Source of the DNA: Alphaproteobacteria bacterium | GTDB lineage: Bacteria; Pseudomonadota; Alphaproteobacteria; Micavibrionales; Micavibrionaceae | Direction of reading: 5' to 3' | DNA: 64,000 nucleotides | NCBI GenBank assembly: GCA_020442385.1 | Contig: JAGRKE010000008.1 | Coordinates: forward strand, 62,001 to 126,000 | Part shown: piece by piece, positions 53,785 through 63,212 of the stretch | How the letters are laid out: each line of letters starts with the position of its first letter | Numbering within the stretch: the first letter of the stretch is position 1 | The notes under the pieces: generated by a model | The model's database searches: none | Told to the model about the DNA's origin: nothing | What the model saw: only the letters and a program-made list of their open reading frames with translations | Made by a program: the position numbers and the translations under genes

Positions 53785-55383
53785 ATGGTCGATAGTGCAC
53801 ATCAAAATGAAGACGACTTACTATCAAATAGCGGGAGCTATAATTCCAGCGCTAACCCTTATGCTGCCTTCGATTATTTGCGCCAGCTTAAGGGACAAAA
53901 ACGCATAAATTGGCTGCTTAAACTTGATGGAAAACACTTCCATAAAATTTCCGATGCCGAGCGCGATGTAACGATCTCCATTTTAACGGGCAAACCGATA
54001 AACACTCTTCATCAGCTCACAGATATCGAATATTGTGATGCGCTTACCGAACTCAAAGGCCTAGATAACACAGAAAAAGAGATGATCATTGGACTTCTGC
54101 GTGAGCGCGAGGCAAAACGTGTCGATCTGATGGAAGATGATATCCGTGATTTTTTGAAAAACCCATACACACAGATGTCCAGCGTTTCCGAAAAAGCTTT
54201 AGAAAAGCTGAGCGGCCGTTCGTGGCACATCGCATTATCCGCTCTTGATTTGCTGGATCAGAGCCTTGAAAAACGCGCCCGTGTGTTTGAGCAAAACGGC
54301 AGACCGCATAAAAAATATCGCAAGAACAGTATTCAGCTCGAAAAAATACATTTCATGGAAATCTGCGAGGATTTTATAGAATCTTTGGAAGACGGAACCT
54401 TGCCTTATCGCATACTGTATAAAAAAAATCTGAATGAGTATTTGGATGTTGTCGGCACAGAAAAGCTGCCGCCTGAGCAACGCTCGATGGAATTGCTTCT
54501 CACTTTGGCAATCCTTCACGATGTGGTCGAAGACGATGAAAACATCACAACCGAGTCTTTGTGTGCCGACCTTCTAAAAGCGCTTCCTGAAACCTTAAAC
54601 GAAAAGCAGCGCAATCTTGCGGAAAAGCAAATTGAATATCTGGGTAAATGTTTAAAAGCAATTACATTTAAATATAATGAGAAGCTTCCCAATGGCGTCT
54701 TATTAGAAGAAAAATCCGACCATAAAAACGAAAATGGAGAACCGGATTTAAATGTGTATTCGCAGCACATGTTGCTTCTTTGGGCCGCTTCTATTTGCAA
54801 GGGAAAAGACCGCAAAAATGGTTTAAAAGGCAGACACTCTACCCATATTCTTGCACCTAATTTTTTCAATATTAATGATGATATCGCCTATCTTGAAGAT
54901 ACGGAATCTGTATTAGTTCACGCGCAGCTTCTGGAGAAAACACAAAAAATGTACCCCGGGCTTTCTAAATACATCACGGCGATTAACGAACAATTGGAGA
55001 TTGTTTTTCGCAGTTTTGAATTTGTCACGCGCAATCATCCCAGAACGCAAATCTCTGAAAAGCGCAAAGCAAAAACGATTACGGCATCTCTTGATATTTC
55101 GAATTATGCCACTGCTGTTTCGAAAAGCAGTAATTATCATTTAAAGCTTTCAGACATTCGCGAACAATATCATTCGCTCGTTATAGAGAGTATGCGCTAT
55201 CCCTCTTTACGTCCGGCGATTAAAGGGCTTGGTGGACAGCTCTATTATTATCTGGGGAAAGGAATGAATGCTCTGCCGCATGCGGCACTCGAAATTCGTG
55301 AAGATAAAGAGCGCGGCTATTACCTTTTCCCTGCTAGCGGGAATCAAAATTTGCATAGCCCCGCTAACGACCAGGTCGCCTAA
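53785..55383 (+). CDS. Divergent HD-domain protein resembling (p)ppGpp hydrolases, between dapD and dapE
   Basis: A 532-residue protein I cannot assign with certainty. Near residues 245-250 it carries HDVVED in LAILHDVVEDDENITTESLC, the exact form used by the SpoT/RelA hydrolase domain. A second SpoT-like element, LKLSDIREQYHSL near 455, resembles KLADRLHNMRTL, which supplies the last metal Asp. A candidate first His lies in KIHFMEICEDF (about 189). Compared with SpoT, the region between the elements is about 140 residues longer. No synthetase motif is seen. The N-terminal 150 residues are helical and charged. AT-rich compared with neighbouring dap genes. ATG at 53785 is preferred over a TTG at 53758. 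Confidence 0.66.
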   Translation: MVDSAHQNEDDLLSNSGSYNSSANPYAAFDYLRQLKGQKRINWLLKLDGKHFHKISDAERDVTISILTGKPINTLHQLTDIEYCDALTELKGLDNTEKEMIIGLLREREAKRVDLMEDDIRDFLKNPYTQMSSVSEKALEKLSGRSWHIALSALDLLDQSLEKRARVFEQNGRPHKKYRKNSIQLEKIHFMEICEDFIESLEDGTLPYRILYKKNLNEYLDVVGTEKLPPEQRSMELLLTLAILHDVVEDDENITTESLCADLLKALPETLNEKQRNLAEKQIEYLGKCLKAITFKYNEKLPNGVLLEEKSDHKNENGEPDLNVYSQHMLLLWAASICKGKDRKNGLKGRHSTHILAPNFFNINDDIAYLEDTESVLVHAQLLEKTQKMYPGLSKYITAINEQLEIVFRSFEFVTRNHPRTQISEKRKAKTITASLDISNYATAVSKSSNYHLKLSDIREQYHSLVIESMRYPSLRPAIKGLGGQLYYYLGKGMNALPHAALEIREDKERGYYLFPASGNQNLHSPANDQVA

Positions 55384-55429
55384 AACCAAGCATATTGCTT
55401 TCCAGCCATAAAAATGAGACCTTGCTCTG

Positions 55430-56578
55430 ATGAGCGATGTTATTGAACTCACACAGGAATTAATCCGCTGCGCCTCGGTGACACCGAAAGATGAAGGGGC
55501 GCAAACCCTTTTGGCTGAACGTTTAAGCGCCGCCGGGTTTGAGTGCTACCATCTGCCCTTTGGTGAAGGTAAAGAGCTCATCGAAAATCTCTTTGCACGC
55601 ATTGGTACAAATGGCCCGCATATTTGTTATGGCGGTCATACGGATGTTGTGCCGCCCGGCCCGGAAGGGGAATGGACGCACGGTCCGTTTACCCCGCAGA
55701 TTAAAGATGGTGTTTTATATGGCCGCGGCGCATCGGACATGAAAGGCTCGGTCGCTGCTTTCACATCCGCAGCCATTGAATATGTAAGAGAACACGGCGT
55801 TCCTGAAAACGGCTCGATCAGCCTGCTGATTACTGGCGATGAAGAAGGCCCGGCCGTAAATGGCACAGTGAAAGTTCTGGAATGGATGAAGGCAAACGGC
55901 CACATACCCGATGTCGCGCTGGTGGGTGAACCAACCAACCCAGATAAATTAGGTCAGGAAATTAAAATAGGCCGCCGCGGCTCTTTAAACGGCGCGCTCT
56001 GCGTTACAGGCAAGCAAGGCCATGTTGCTTACCCGCAACGCGCGGACAATCCATTGCCCAAACTGGCCAAGCTGGCCGCCATTTTAGCGGAGCACGAATT
56101 TGATCAGGGCAATGATTTCTTCCCGCCAACCAATCTGGAGATTACCAGCATCAATGTCGATAACACGGCCGATAACGTGATCCCGCATCAGGGGCGCTTG
56201 CGCTTTAATATCCGCTATAACGATTTATGGAACAGCGAAACACTGGATGCAAAATTGCGCGAGATTCTTGACCGCACGGGTCTGCATTATGATTTGCAAA
56301 CAGATGAGTCCTCCAAGAGCTTTCTCACACAACCCGGCCCTTGGACCGAAACTGTTAAAGGGGCCGTTGAGGAATTTTGCGACGGTGAAGTGCAATACAC
56401 CACATCGGGCGGCACCAGCGACGCACGTTTTTTCCCGCCTTATTGCCCGGTTGTGGAGTTCGGACCCGTCAATGCAACCATTCATCAGATTGATGAAAAT
56501 GCAAAAGTTTCAGATCTTGAAGATCTGACAAAAATCTACAAGCGGGTTATTGAATTGTTCTTTGAAGAGAGAGCCTAG
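55430..56578 (+). CDS. dapE: Succinyl-diaminopimelate desuccinylase
   Basis: Zinc peptidase-fold enzyme producing L,L-diaminopimelate. Metal ligands are visible: His in YGGHTDVVPPG, Asp in GRGASDMKGS, Glu in TGDEEGPAVNG (catalytic Glu plus ligand), and the late His in NATIHQIDE. Length (382 aa) is typical. It follows the HD-domain gene by 46 bp. Its stop overlaps the convergent PRC-barrel gene by 4 bp. Confidence 0.97.
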   Translation: MSDVIELTQELIRCASVTPKDEGAQTLLAERLSAAGFECYHLPFGEGKELIENLFARIGTNGPHICYGGHTDVVPPGPEGEWTHGPFTPQIKDGVLYGRGASDMKGSVAAFTSAAIEYVREHGVPENGSISLLITGDEEGPAVNGTVKVLEWMKANGHIPDVALVGEPTNPDKLGQEIKIGRRGSLNGALCVTGKQGHVAYPQRADNPLPKLAKLAAILAEHEFDQGNDFFPPTNLEITSINVDNTADNVIPHQGRLRFNIRYNDLWNSETLDAKLREILDRTGLHYDLQTDESSKSFLTQPGPWTETVKGAVEEFCDGEVQYTTSGGTSDARFFPPYCPVVEFGPVNATIHQIDENAKVSDLEDLTKIYKRVIELFFEERA

Positions 56579-57258
56579 CGCTCGCGGGCATATTCTAAAA
56601 TCGCGTCGGCCTGCGCGTTTTTCAAAATAACTTCCAGAGCAGAGCCTTTTTGAACGGGCTGCGTAATACTGAAAGGAATTGCAAGCTCATCACGAATGGT
56701 TTTGTACTTCAAATTCACATAGAGCGCCTGTGCACGCGGGCTGTTATCCTCGAACAGAATTTCAGAAACCGTTCCCAACCGGCGGCCATCTTCAGCAATC
56801 AAACGCGCGCCCTTCAATTTTTTCAAGCTGTAAACATCCGCGCTCTCACCAGAGGCCGTTTCAATGCTGTTAAGCAAAGTCGGTAGTAATTCCTCAATCT
56901 GATCATCATCCATGTTCAAAGCATATGCATCCGAAATATCCCGGATACGCATCTCGGAATAATTGAGCAAAATTTTATCGCGGATGCGCAAACGGTCCAG
57001 CTCAACACTCAGCGCCGAAACATCGCCGTTTTTTGTAAGAAGAATATCATCGACTTCTCCAACAACACGGTTGCGGCGATCAAGAATATGATGATCCAGA
57101 ACCTCTTGCGAATGATCAAATTGCGGGTTTTGTAGTGGCTTAGAACGGTTTAAGAAATTCAGACTTTCGGTAAGACGCGCATCAGATTGCGCCAGCGCCG
57201 CGTTGCCGGCTGGGCATATAATCATAAACGTTAAAATCAGCGTTAAAAAAATGCGCAT
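56575..57258 (-). CDS. Exported protein with two PRC-barrel domains
   Basis: A 227-residue protein with a signal peptide (about 1-23, ending NAALAQ). Two PRC-barrel domains are seen, one near 52-105 (HILDRRNRVVGEVDDILLTK, VSALSVELDRL) and one near 148-205 (AEDGRRLGTVSEILFEDN, ALYVNLKYKTIRDELAIP). PRC-barrels in photosynthetic reaction centres and in RimM are cytosolic, but exported ones are common in Alphaproteobacteria with unknown roles. It is convergent with dapE, overlapping it by 4 bp. Confidence 0.84.
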   Translation of the reverse strand: MRIFLTLILTFMIICPAGNAALAQSDARLTESLNFLNRSKPLQNPQFDHSQEVLDHHILDRRNRVVGEVDDILLTKNGDVSALSVELDRLRIRDKILLNYSEMRIRDISDAYALNMDDDQIEELLPTLLNSIETASGESADVYSLKKLKGARLIAEDGRRLGTVSEILFEDNSPRAQALYVNLKYKTIRDELAIPFSITQPVQKGSALEVILKNAQADAILEYARER

Positions 57259-57399
57259 AAGCCTGTCTCTCTTCTGTTTAATAGGCCTTTATTTATATAT
57301 CAGGATAGCCCTTAAAAGCAAGAAATTTTTCATAATTTCCTAACGATTAAGAGGGCTTTTAGTCGTTTTTTGTGATGCGGTAGCTTTCCACCCAGACCA

Positions 57400-58164
57400 T
57401 CAATAATCCACCCGCATCAAATACAGCCCGTCGGCCGGCGCCGTCGGGCCGCCTTTTACGCGATCCCGCGCCGCAAGCGCTGCGCTTACATCATCGGCGC
57501 TCCATTTGCCCTCACCCACCAGCGCGAGCGTACCGACCATATTGCGCACCATATGATGCAGGAATGACATCGCCTCGGCCTCAACCAGAATTTCAACCCC
57601 GCCCGTCTCATCATAAGGGCGCGCCGTAACATCCAGCCGATCAAGCGTGCGCTCCGGCGATTTGGCTTGGCACTGCCCGTCACGAAAGGTTGTAAAATCA
57701 TGGTTGCCGAGCAAACGCTGCGCCGCTTCGTGCATAGCCGCCACATCTAGCGGACGCTTTACCTGCCAAGCCAGCCCTTCCTCCAGCGCCAAAAAGCCAG
57801 GGCGGTTGATAATGCGGTAATTATAAAGTTTGTTTTTTGCATCAAAGCGCGCTTGAAAATTCTCGCTCACTTCTTCAGCTCCAATAATCGAAATCGGCTG
57901 CGGCCGCAAATGCGCATTTATCGCCTTGAGCAAATCATAGCCCTCCAGCGGCCGATCTCCATAATCCAGATCAAAATGTGCCACCTGTCCGCGCGCATGC
58001 ACACCCGCATCAGTGCGTCCAGCGGCATGCACATTGATCTCTTGCTGACAAAATTTCTTCAAAGCCTCTTCAATCGCGCCTTGAATGCTCGGTACATCGG
58101 GCTGCTTTTGCCAGCCGTAATAATCACTGCCGCGATATTCGATTGTGATTTTCCAGCGCTTCAT
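57400..58164 (-). CDS. truA: tRNA pseudouridine(38-40) synthase
   Basis: Modifies uridines 38-40 in the anticodon arm. The catalytic Asp is in [19 protein letters not shown] (about 55). Other family blocks: [20 protein letters not shown] at the N-terminus and [13 protein letters not shown] (about 200). ATG at 58164 overlaps the EamA gene's stop (ATGA); the frame runs 15 codons further upstream. It is the last gene of a unit def-fmt-eamA-truA. Confidence 0.96.
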   Translation of the reverse strand: MKRWKITIEYRGSDYYGWQKQPDVPSIQGAIEEALKKFCQQEINVHAAGRTDAGVHARGQVAHFDLDYGDRPLEGYDLLKAINAHLRPQPISIIGAEEVSENFQARFDAKNKLYNYRIINRPGFLALEEGLAWQVKRPLDVAAMHEAAQRLLGNHDFTTFRDGQCQAKSPERTLDRLDVTARPYDETGGVEILVEAEAMSFLHHMVRNMVGTLALVGEGKWSADDVSAALAARDRVKGGPTAPADGLYLMRVDY

Positions 58165-59021
58165 CTTCGGAGCACTTTCTTGATCTGGTGAGCGTTTGCA
58201 AGCACGCATCCCAAAACAACAAACGCCCCGCCAATCGCAACATTCGCTGTGGCGGGCTTAAAGCCAAAAATAATAAACAGAAGAACCGATAGAAGCGGCA
58301 CAAAATACGATAGGGAAGACAGCAAAACATGATCGCCATTCTTCACACCATAATCCCAGAGCGCAAAGCTGACACGCCCCAGACCGAGTAAGATCACAGC
58401 AATAGCAACCTCAAATCCCGGCCACACAAAGTGCTCAAAGGCCAAATGAAGACACAGCGCTAAAAAAGCACAAAAAGCCATAACCGGCGCGGTAAGTCCA
58501 ACGGGATAGGTTTTTGTTTGCGCCATAGCAGAGTAAAGCGCCCATACAACCGCCGCACCGATCGCCAGAATATGGCCCAGATTAAACGTGTTAAAAATGT
58601 TCTGGTCTGCCTCGGGCATAAAGACAAAAACCATGCCCAGCGCGCCGCATAAAAGCCCGCCGATCTGGAGCGGTTTGGGTAGCGTTTTTTTTACAAAGCT
58701 TGAAAAAATAACCAGCAATAACGGCCATAAATAATTTAAAATGTTGGCTTCAAAAGCCGGCGCACGCTGAAAGGCCGGAACCAACAAAAATGAATAGAGA
58801 CCAATACCGAACGTTACAAAGAAAAAATTAGCCGTACTTTGCCGCCAGCTTTCGCGAACATCATAGCCTCTGAGTTTTTGCGCCAACGTCACTGATAAAG
58901 AGCCCAGTAAAAATGTTATAAATAAAAGCTCAAACGTCGGTACGGATCGTGACAGCGCGATAAGCAACGTACCAACTGAAAAAATAATTAAAGCTAAAAA
59001 ACCAGCAAGATTTGGATTCAT
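58161..59021 (-). CDS. EamA/DMT family transporter
   Basis: Inner-membrane protein of the drug/metabolite transporter superfamily with ten predicted helices and two EamA halves (about 5-135 and 145-280). Typical small-residue-rich helices are [20 protein letters not shown] and [18 protein letters not shown]. The substrate is unknown; some relatives export amino acids or purines. It overlaps both neighbours by 4 bp (ATGA), so translation is coupled with fmt and truA. Confidence 0.9.
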   Translation of the reverse strand: MNPNLAGFLALIIFSVGTLLIALSRSVPTFELLFITFLLGSLSVTLAQKLRGYDVRESWRQSTANFFFVTFGIGLYSFLLVPAFQRAPAFEANILNYLWPLLLVIFSSFVKKTLPKPLQIGGLLCGALGMVFVFMPEADQNIFNTFNLGHILAIGAAVVWALYSAMAQTKTYPVGLTAPVMAFCAFLALCLHLAFEHFVWPGFEVAIAVILLGLGRVSFALWDYGVKNGDHVLLSSLSYFVPLLSVLLFIIFGFKPATANVAIGGAFVVLGCVLANAHQIKKVLRR

Positions 59022-59962
59022 GAAAATCGCTCCTGCGCGGTGATGTAACCGCCATTAACCGCTGAGGCGAAATCCATAGCCTTCTTACCCTCGGGTTGCA
59101 CGAGCTCAAGACGTAAAATGCTGCCCTCACCGCAAAAGACTTGCCCGTTCGTGCTCAACACCGTGCCGGGCGCGCTCCATGTCGGGTCGGTAACGCTTTC
59201 CGGCTCCACATGCGCTTTGATGATTTTAATCCGCGTGCCACCGAAGCGGCTCCACACACCCGGCCACGGATTAAGCGCGCGAATCTGCCGGTCAATCCAG
59301 AGTGCATTTTGTTCCCAATTCACGATCCCGTCCTCTTTGGTAAGCAACGGCGCGTAGGTGTAATCCTCATCATTTTGCGGCTCGGCAGGCAGAGCGCCAT
59401 CGCGCGCAAGACGGTCCAGCACCGTCAGCGTCATTCTCGCGCCCAGCGCCGCCAACTCATCATGCAGACTGCTCGCGGTAGTCTCTTGCGTAATCGGCAT
59501 ACTGTCTTTGGCAATCATCGGCCCGGTATCAAGCCCCTTATCCATTTGCATGATGGTGACACCCGTTTCGGCATCGCCCGCGCGGATTGCCTGCTGAATC
59601 GGCGATGCCCCGCGCCAGCGCGGCAGCAAGGACGCATGAATATTCAAACATCCATATTTCGGCGCATTCAAAATCGCTTCGGGTAAAATCAGGCCATAGG
59701 CCGCCACGATCGCCACATCCAAATTATGCGCGGCAAAGCGCGCTTGCTCTTCAGCGCTTTTCAGCTCGGTCGGTGTAAAAACGGGAATGCCCTTTGCCTC
59801 AGCCAGCGCATGCACCGGGGAGGGCTGCACCTGATGGCCGCGCCCCTTGGGACGAGCGGGCTGCGAGTACACACACACAATTTCATGGTCACTCTCAATC
59901 AGAGCCCCCAGCGCTTCGACTGCGAAATCGGGCGTGCCCATAAAACCAACGCGCAGACCCAT
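59018..59962 (-). CDS. fmt: Methionyl-tRNA formyltransferase
   Basis: Formylates initiator Met-tRNA. The N-terminal Rossmann domain begins VGFMGTPDFAVEALGALI, with the formyl-transfer site NIHASLLPRWRGASPIQQAI (Asn-His-Ser/Thr-type, residues about 108-127) and the catalytic Asp block DAETGVTIMQMDKGLDTGPM. The C-terminal OB-fold tRNA-binding domain follows. Length (314 aa) is typical. def lies 2 bp upstream. Confidence 0.97.
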   Translation of the reverse strand: MGLRVGFMGTPDFAVEALGALIESDHEIVCVYSQPARPKGRGHQVQPSPVHALAEAKGIPVFTPTELKSAEEQARFAAHNLDVAIVAAYGLILPEAILNAPKYGCLNIHASLLPRWRGASPIQQAIRAGDAETGVTIMQMDKGLDTGPMIAKDSMPITQETTASSLHDELAALGARMTLTVLDRLARDGALPAEPQNDEDYTYAPLLTKEDGIVNWEQNALWIDRQIRALNPWPGVWSRFGGTRIKIIKAHVEPESVTDPTWSAPGTVLSTNGQVFCGEGSILRLELVQPEGKKAMDFASAVNGGYITAQERFS

Positions 59963-59964
59963 GG

Positions 59965-60564
59965 CTAAAGCACCTGCTGTTTTTTGAGTTTTTCCATTCT
60001 GCGGATAATCATATTGCGCTTAAGGCCGGAGAGATAATCGACAAACAGCACACCGTTCAGGTGATCAAGTTCATGCTGCACACAATGGGAGACGAGCCCT
60101 TCGGCCTCCATCTCCTGTTGGTTACCGTCATAATCGAGATATTTCACCCGCACCTTGGCCGGACGCTCTACCGTACCGAACTGACCGGGCAGGGATAAGC
60201 ATCCTTCATCGAAAAAAGAACGCTGCTCGGAGCGCCAGAGAATTTCAGGATTCACCATGACAATCGGATTGCGGGCACGCTCGATCGGCTCATCACCTTC
60301 TTCGCCGCTGCGGTAGGTGGAGCGGATCTCCAGCGCGCCATCTTGCTCCGATCCATATTCCCAGCTCTTCGGATCACAATCCATAACAAAGATACGGTTA
60401 AGCAAGCCCACCTGATTGGCGGCCAGACCAATGCCCGGCGCGTCATACATGGTCGCCAGCATACGGTCTATCTGCTGCTGAATATCGGCATTGACGCTGC
60501 TCACGGGCTGCGCCTCACTTTTGAGCACCGGGTCGGGCGCTATGATAATATTGTATAAATCCAT
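59965..60564 (-). CDS. def: Peptide deformylase
   Basis: Removes the N-formyl group from new proteins. Three motifs are complete: GIGLAANQVG (about 42-51), EGCLSLPG with metal Cys, and QHELDHLNG with metal-binding His residues and catalytic Glu (about 158). At 199 residues it is longer than E. coli Def (about 169) because of an insertion (SEQDGALEIRSTYRSGEEGD) after the first motif. It starts the def-fmt-eamA-truA unit, classic partners in initiator formylation. Confidence 0.97.
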   Translation of the reverse strand: MDLYNIIIAPDPVLKSEAQPVSSVNADIQQQIDRMLATMYDAPGIGLAANQVGLLNRIFVMDCDPKSWEYGSEQDGALEIRSTYRSGEEGDEPIERARNPIVMVNPEILWRSEQRSFFDEGCLSLPGQFGTVERPAKVRVKYLDYDGNQQEMEAEGLVSHCVQHELDHLNGVLFVDYLSGLKRNMIIRRMEKLKKQQVL

Positions 60565-60602
60565 GCAAAAGAGGTACTTGGGATTACCCTTCAGGTCAAG
60601 CG

Positions 60603-61808
60603 TCAGGCGCTTTTCTTCAGCGCATCTTCATCTTCGCTTGAGAGGTTTAAAACTCTTGGCTGCTGCTCAATCGCCGTAAAATCGGGAACATCTTCAAGCT
60701 GCACCCCAGCCTGCAAATCCTTGAACTTGCGCGCGGACGGCAAAACCGAGCGCTCGAGCGAGCCTGTCGCTTCGTCATAGCCGCGCATAGCATTTTGCAA
60801 ATGCTTGCCGATCTTGCCCATATGGTCAGTGAATTTGAGCAGGCGTTTATACAGCTCTTGCCCCTGATCGGAAATGACTTGCGCATTCTTCGCCAGCTCC
60901 ACCTGACGCCAACCCATACCGACCACGCGCAATAGCGACATCATCAAAATCGGTGACGCCATAACGATTTTCTTCTCCGCCGCCAAATCAAGCAGCGTCG
61001 GGTCGGCCTGCACCGCCGCGCTGAAAAGATGCTCGGAGGGTAAAAACAGTACAACAAAATCCGGCGAATTGAGCTGCTCCCAATAGGCTTTTTTGCCGAG
61101 CTGGTTAATATGGCCCTTCACGGCCTGCGCGAGACCTGTTTGCAGCCCGTGATAATCGGCCTCATCAATATCGCTATCCAGATTGCGGATAAAATCATTA
61201 ATCGGCGCTTTGGAATCAATCACGATATGCAGACTATCGGGTAAATTCACAATGGCATCGGGGCGCAGGCGGTTTTCTTCACCGGGCAACGTTGTCTGCA
61301 GCGTATAATGCACGCCCTTAATCAGGCCGGAATTTTCCAGCAGGCGGGTGAGAATTCCCTCGCCCCAATTGCCGCGCGCCGCAGGGTTTTTGAGCGCGCC
61401 CGCAAGCTTCGATGTTTCTTTATGCAGCGTCTTTAAATCCTCGCGCAGCGCCTGGTCCGTGCCCTTCATCTGCTCGAGCGCGCCGGAAAGTGTTTTCAAA
61501 TTCTCATGCACCGGCTTAATCATTTCATCAATCGCTTTGTGGCGTTTATCCAGATCATGCGCGCCGTCTTTTTGCGCATCTTTGAGCCGCGCCTCGGCGA
61601 GCTTCAGAAAGCTTTCATGCGCATTTTGAACCGCGCGGTTTGCGGTGACTTCAAACTGGTTTTCCATCTCGGTGCGCATATGCTCGCCCGCCTCTAAACG
61701 GGCTTTCAATTCAGCTTGGCGCGCGCGTGATATCAACCACACAAGTCCAGCGCCCAGCACAAAACCGAGAGCGCCAAAGCCCAGCGCGCCAATAATTGTT
61801 GCATCCAT
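60603..61808 (-). CDS. rmuC: DNA recombination protein RmuC
   Basis: RmuC family, nuclease-like protein limiting inversions at short inverted repeats. One N-terminal transmembrane helix (about 5-28, IIGALGFGALGFVLGAGLVW) is followed by a coiled coil (KARLEAGEHMRTEMENQFEV) and the PD-(D/E)XK-like RmuC domain with LRPDAIVNLPDSLHIVIDSK (acidic and Lys catalytic residues). A start ATG at 61808 is preferred (AGAGA upstream); ATG 61832 is close behind. It is divergent from the pilin-like gene at 61865, with overlapping promoter space and a TATAAT at 61850-61855. Confidence 0.92.
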   Translation of the reverse strand: MDATIIGALGFGALGFVLGAGLVWLISRARQAELKARLEAGEHMRTEMENQFEVTANRAVQNAHESFLKLAEARLKDAQKDGAHDLDKRHKAIDEMIKPVHENLKTLSGALEQMKGTDQALREDLKTLHKETSKLAGALKNPAARGNWGEGILTRLLENSGLIKGVHYTLQTTLPGEENRLRPDAIVNLPDSLHIVIDSKAPINDFIRNLDSDIDEADYHGLQTGLAQAVKGHINQLGKKAYWEQLNSPDFVVLFLPSEHLFSAAVQADPTLLDLAAEKKIVMASPILMMSLLRVVGMGWRQVELAKNAQVISDQGQELYKRLLKFTDHMGKIGKHLQNAMRGYDEATGSLERSVLPSARKFKDLQAGVQLEDVPDFTAIEQQPRVLNLSSEDEDALKKSA

Positions 61809-61864
61809 GAATGTCTCTAGATAGCCTGTCATAAGAGCACCACTATAATACGCGCACGCAAAAA

Positions 61865-62584
61865 ATGAAAACAAATCACGAACATTTTATTAACAAGCAT
61901 AACAGGCCCGCAGAGCGCGGAAACGCCCTGATCTATGTGCTGATCGCTGTGGCGCTATTCGCTGCGCTGAGCTTCACCCTCGGTCGCCAGAGCGATAGCG
62001 ACGAGGCCGGAAGCCTCGATGACAGCAAGGCCGAATTATATGCCACGCAGCTGATTAGCTACGCCGCGCAAGCACAATCCTCGATTGATCAGATGCTCAT
62101 TACCGGCTCGGAGATTGATGATCTGGATTTTATTTTGCCGACCGCGGCCGCCTTTAACACGCCGCCCGATATTCACAAGGTCTACCACCCCGCCGGTGGC
62201 GGCTTGAGTCCGGGCCGCTTGCCCGTTGAGGTGATTGCGCAAAATATCACCGACCCGGTCGCCGGATGGTATATGGGACGCTTTAACAATGTGGAATGGA
62301 GCGCCACCGCCGCCGATGATGTGATCCTCGTCGCCTATCAGATCAGTCAGAGCGTCTGCGCCAAGATTAACGAGCTTGTGAATGGCTCATCCGCCATCCC
62401 CACCATGACCGACTCCATCCGTGAAACGATGATTGACGATACGCTGTATACGGGCTCGAATGTTGATCTAACCACCGATGATCCCGGTGATATCTGCCCC
62501 GAATGCGACCGCGTGCCCAGCCTGTGCGTGCAAAACCAAGCGGGTACGGCCTACGGCTTTTATACAATCTTAGCGGATCAGTAA
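61865..62584 (+). CDS. Pilin-like single-pass exported protein, paralogue of the gene at 1524
   Basis: Function unknown. After a longer polar N-terminus than its paralogue comes ERGNALIYVLIAVALFAALS (about 18-37), the same RGN-plus-hydrophobic-helix layout as the protein at 1524-2270. It also shares the CxxINE motif (SVCAKINELVN) and the C-terminal CVQNQAGTAYGFYTILAD. A CPECDRVPSLCVQ cysteine cluster near the end may form disulfides. It ends 1 bp from the convergent engB. The pairing of the two proteins suggests a membrane-anchored family, possibly linked to a pilus-like or secretion structure. Confidence 0.8.
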   Translation: MKTNHEHFINKHNRPAERGNALIYVLIAVALFAALSFTLGRQSDSDEAGSLDDSKAELYATQLISYAAQAQSSIDQMLITGSEIDDLDFILPTAAAFNTPPDIHKVYHPAGGGLSPGRLPVEVIAQNITDPVAGWYMGRFNNVEWSATAADDVILVAYQISQSVCAKINELVNGSSAIPTMTDSIRETMIDDTLYTGSNVDLTTDDPGDICPECDRVPSLCVQNQAGTAYGFYTILADQ

Positions 62585-62585
62585 G

Positions 62586-63212
62586 TTAAGCGTATGACGC
62601 GATAACAGCCTTAAGCTCATCCAAACCGTGGGATTTTACAGAGCTGGTGGCCAGAATTGTCGGGTAGGCCGCGGCATGTTTCTTGAGCGTGGTTTCAATT
62701 TGTTCGGTGAAAAAGGCCAGTTTCTGGTCCTTCACCTTATCGGTCTTGGTTAAAACGATACGATACGCCGCGCCTGCCTCATCCAGCATTTTCATCAACT
62801 CCGTATCGCTGTCTTTCAGGCCGTGGCGCGCATCTACCAGAATAAACACGCAGCGCAAATTCGGTCGCCCGCGCAGATAATCACGGATGAGCGCATCCCA
62901 CTCTGCCTTTTGGGCCTTCGAGACTTTCGCATAGCCGTAGCCGGGCATATCGACCAGATATAACAGCCCGCCCAAATCAAAGAAATTGAGCTGCTGCGTA
63001 CGTCCCGGCGTGTTCGAGGTTTTGGCCAGTGTCTTGCGCCCGGTCAGCGCATTGATCAGTGAGGACTTGCCGACATTCGAGCGACCAGCAAAGGCAATCT
63101 CGGGCCGGTCAGCCTCGGGCAGCTGCTCCAACCACGCCACGCCCAGCACAAAGTCGCACGGGCCCGCCAGTAATTTGCGCCCCGCCTCTAGATTGAGATG
63201 CTCGGCTGTCAT
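62586..63212 (-). CDS. engB: Ribosome biogenesis GTP-binding protein EngB (YihA/YsxC)
   Basis: Small TRAFAC GTPase for large-subunit assembly. G1 is FAGRSNVGKSSLINALTG (about 40-57), followed by G2/G3 at NTPGRTQQLNFF and VDMPGYGYAKVSK, G4 LTKTDKVKD. Length (208 aa) is typical. Its start overlaps the yidC stop (ATGA). The yidC-engB order is common in Alphaproteobacteria. Confidence 0.96.
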   Translation of the reverse strand: MTAEHLNLEAGRKLLAGPCDFVLGVAWLEQLPEADRPEIAFAGRSNVGKSSLINALTGRKTLAKTSNTPGRTQQLNFFDLGGLLYLVDMPGYGYAKVSKAQKAEWDALIRDYLRGRPNLRCVFILVDARHGLKDSDTELMKMLDEAGAAYRIVLTKTDKVKDQKLAFFTEQIETTLKKHAAAYPTILATSSVKSHGLDELKAVIASYA

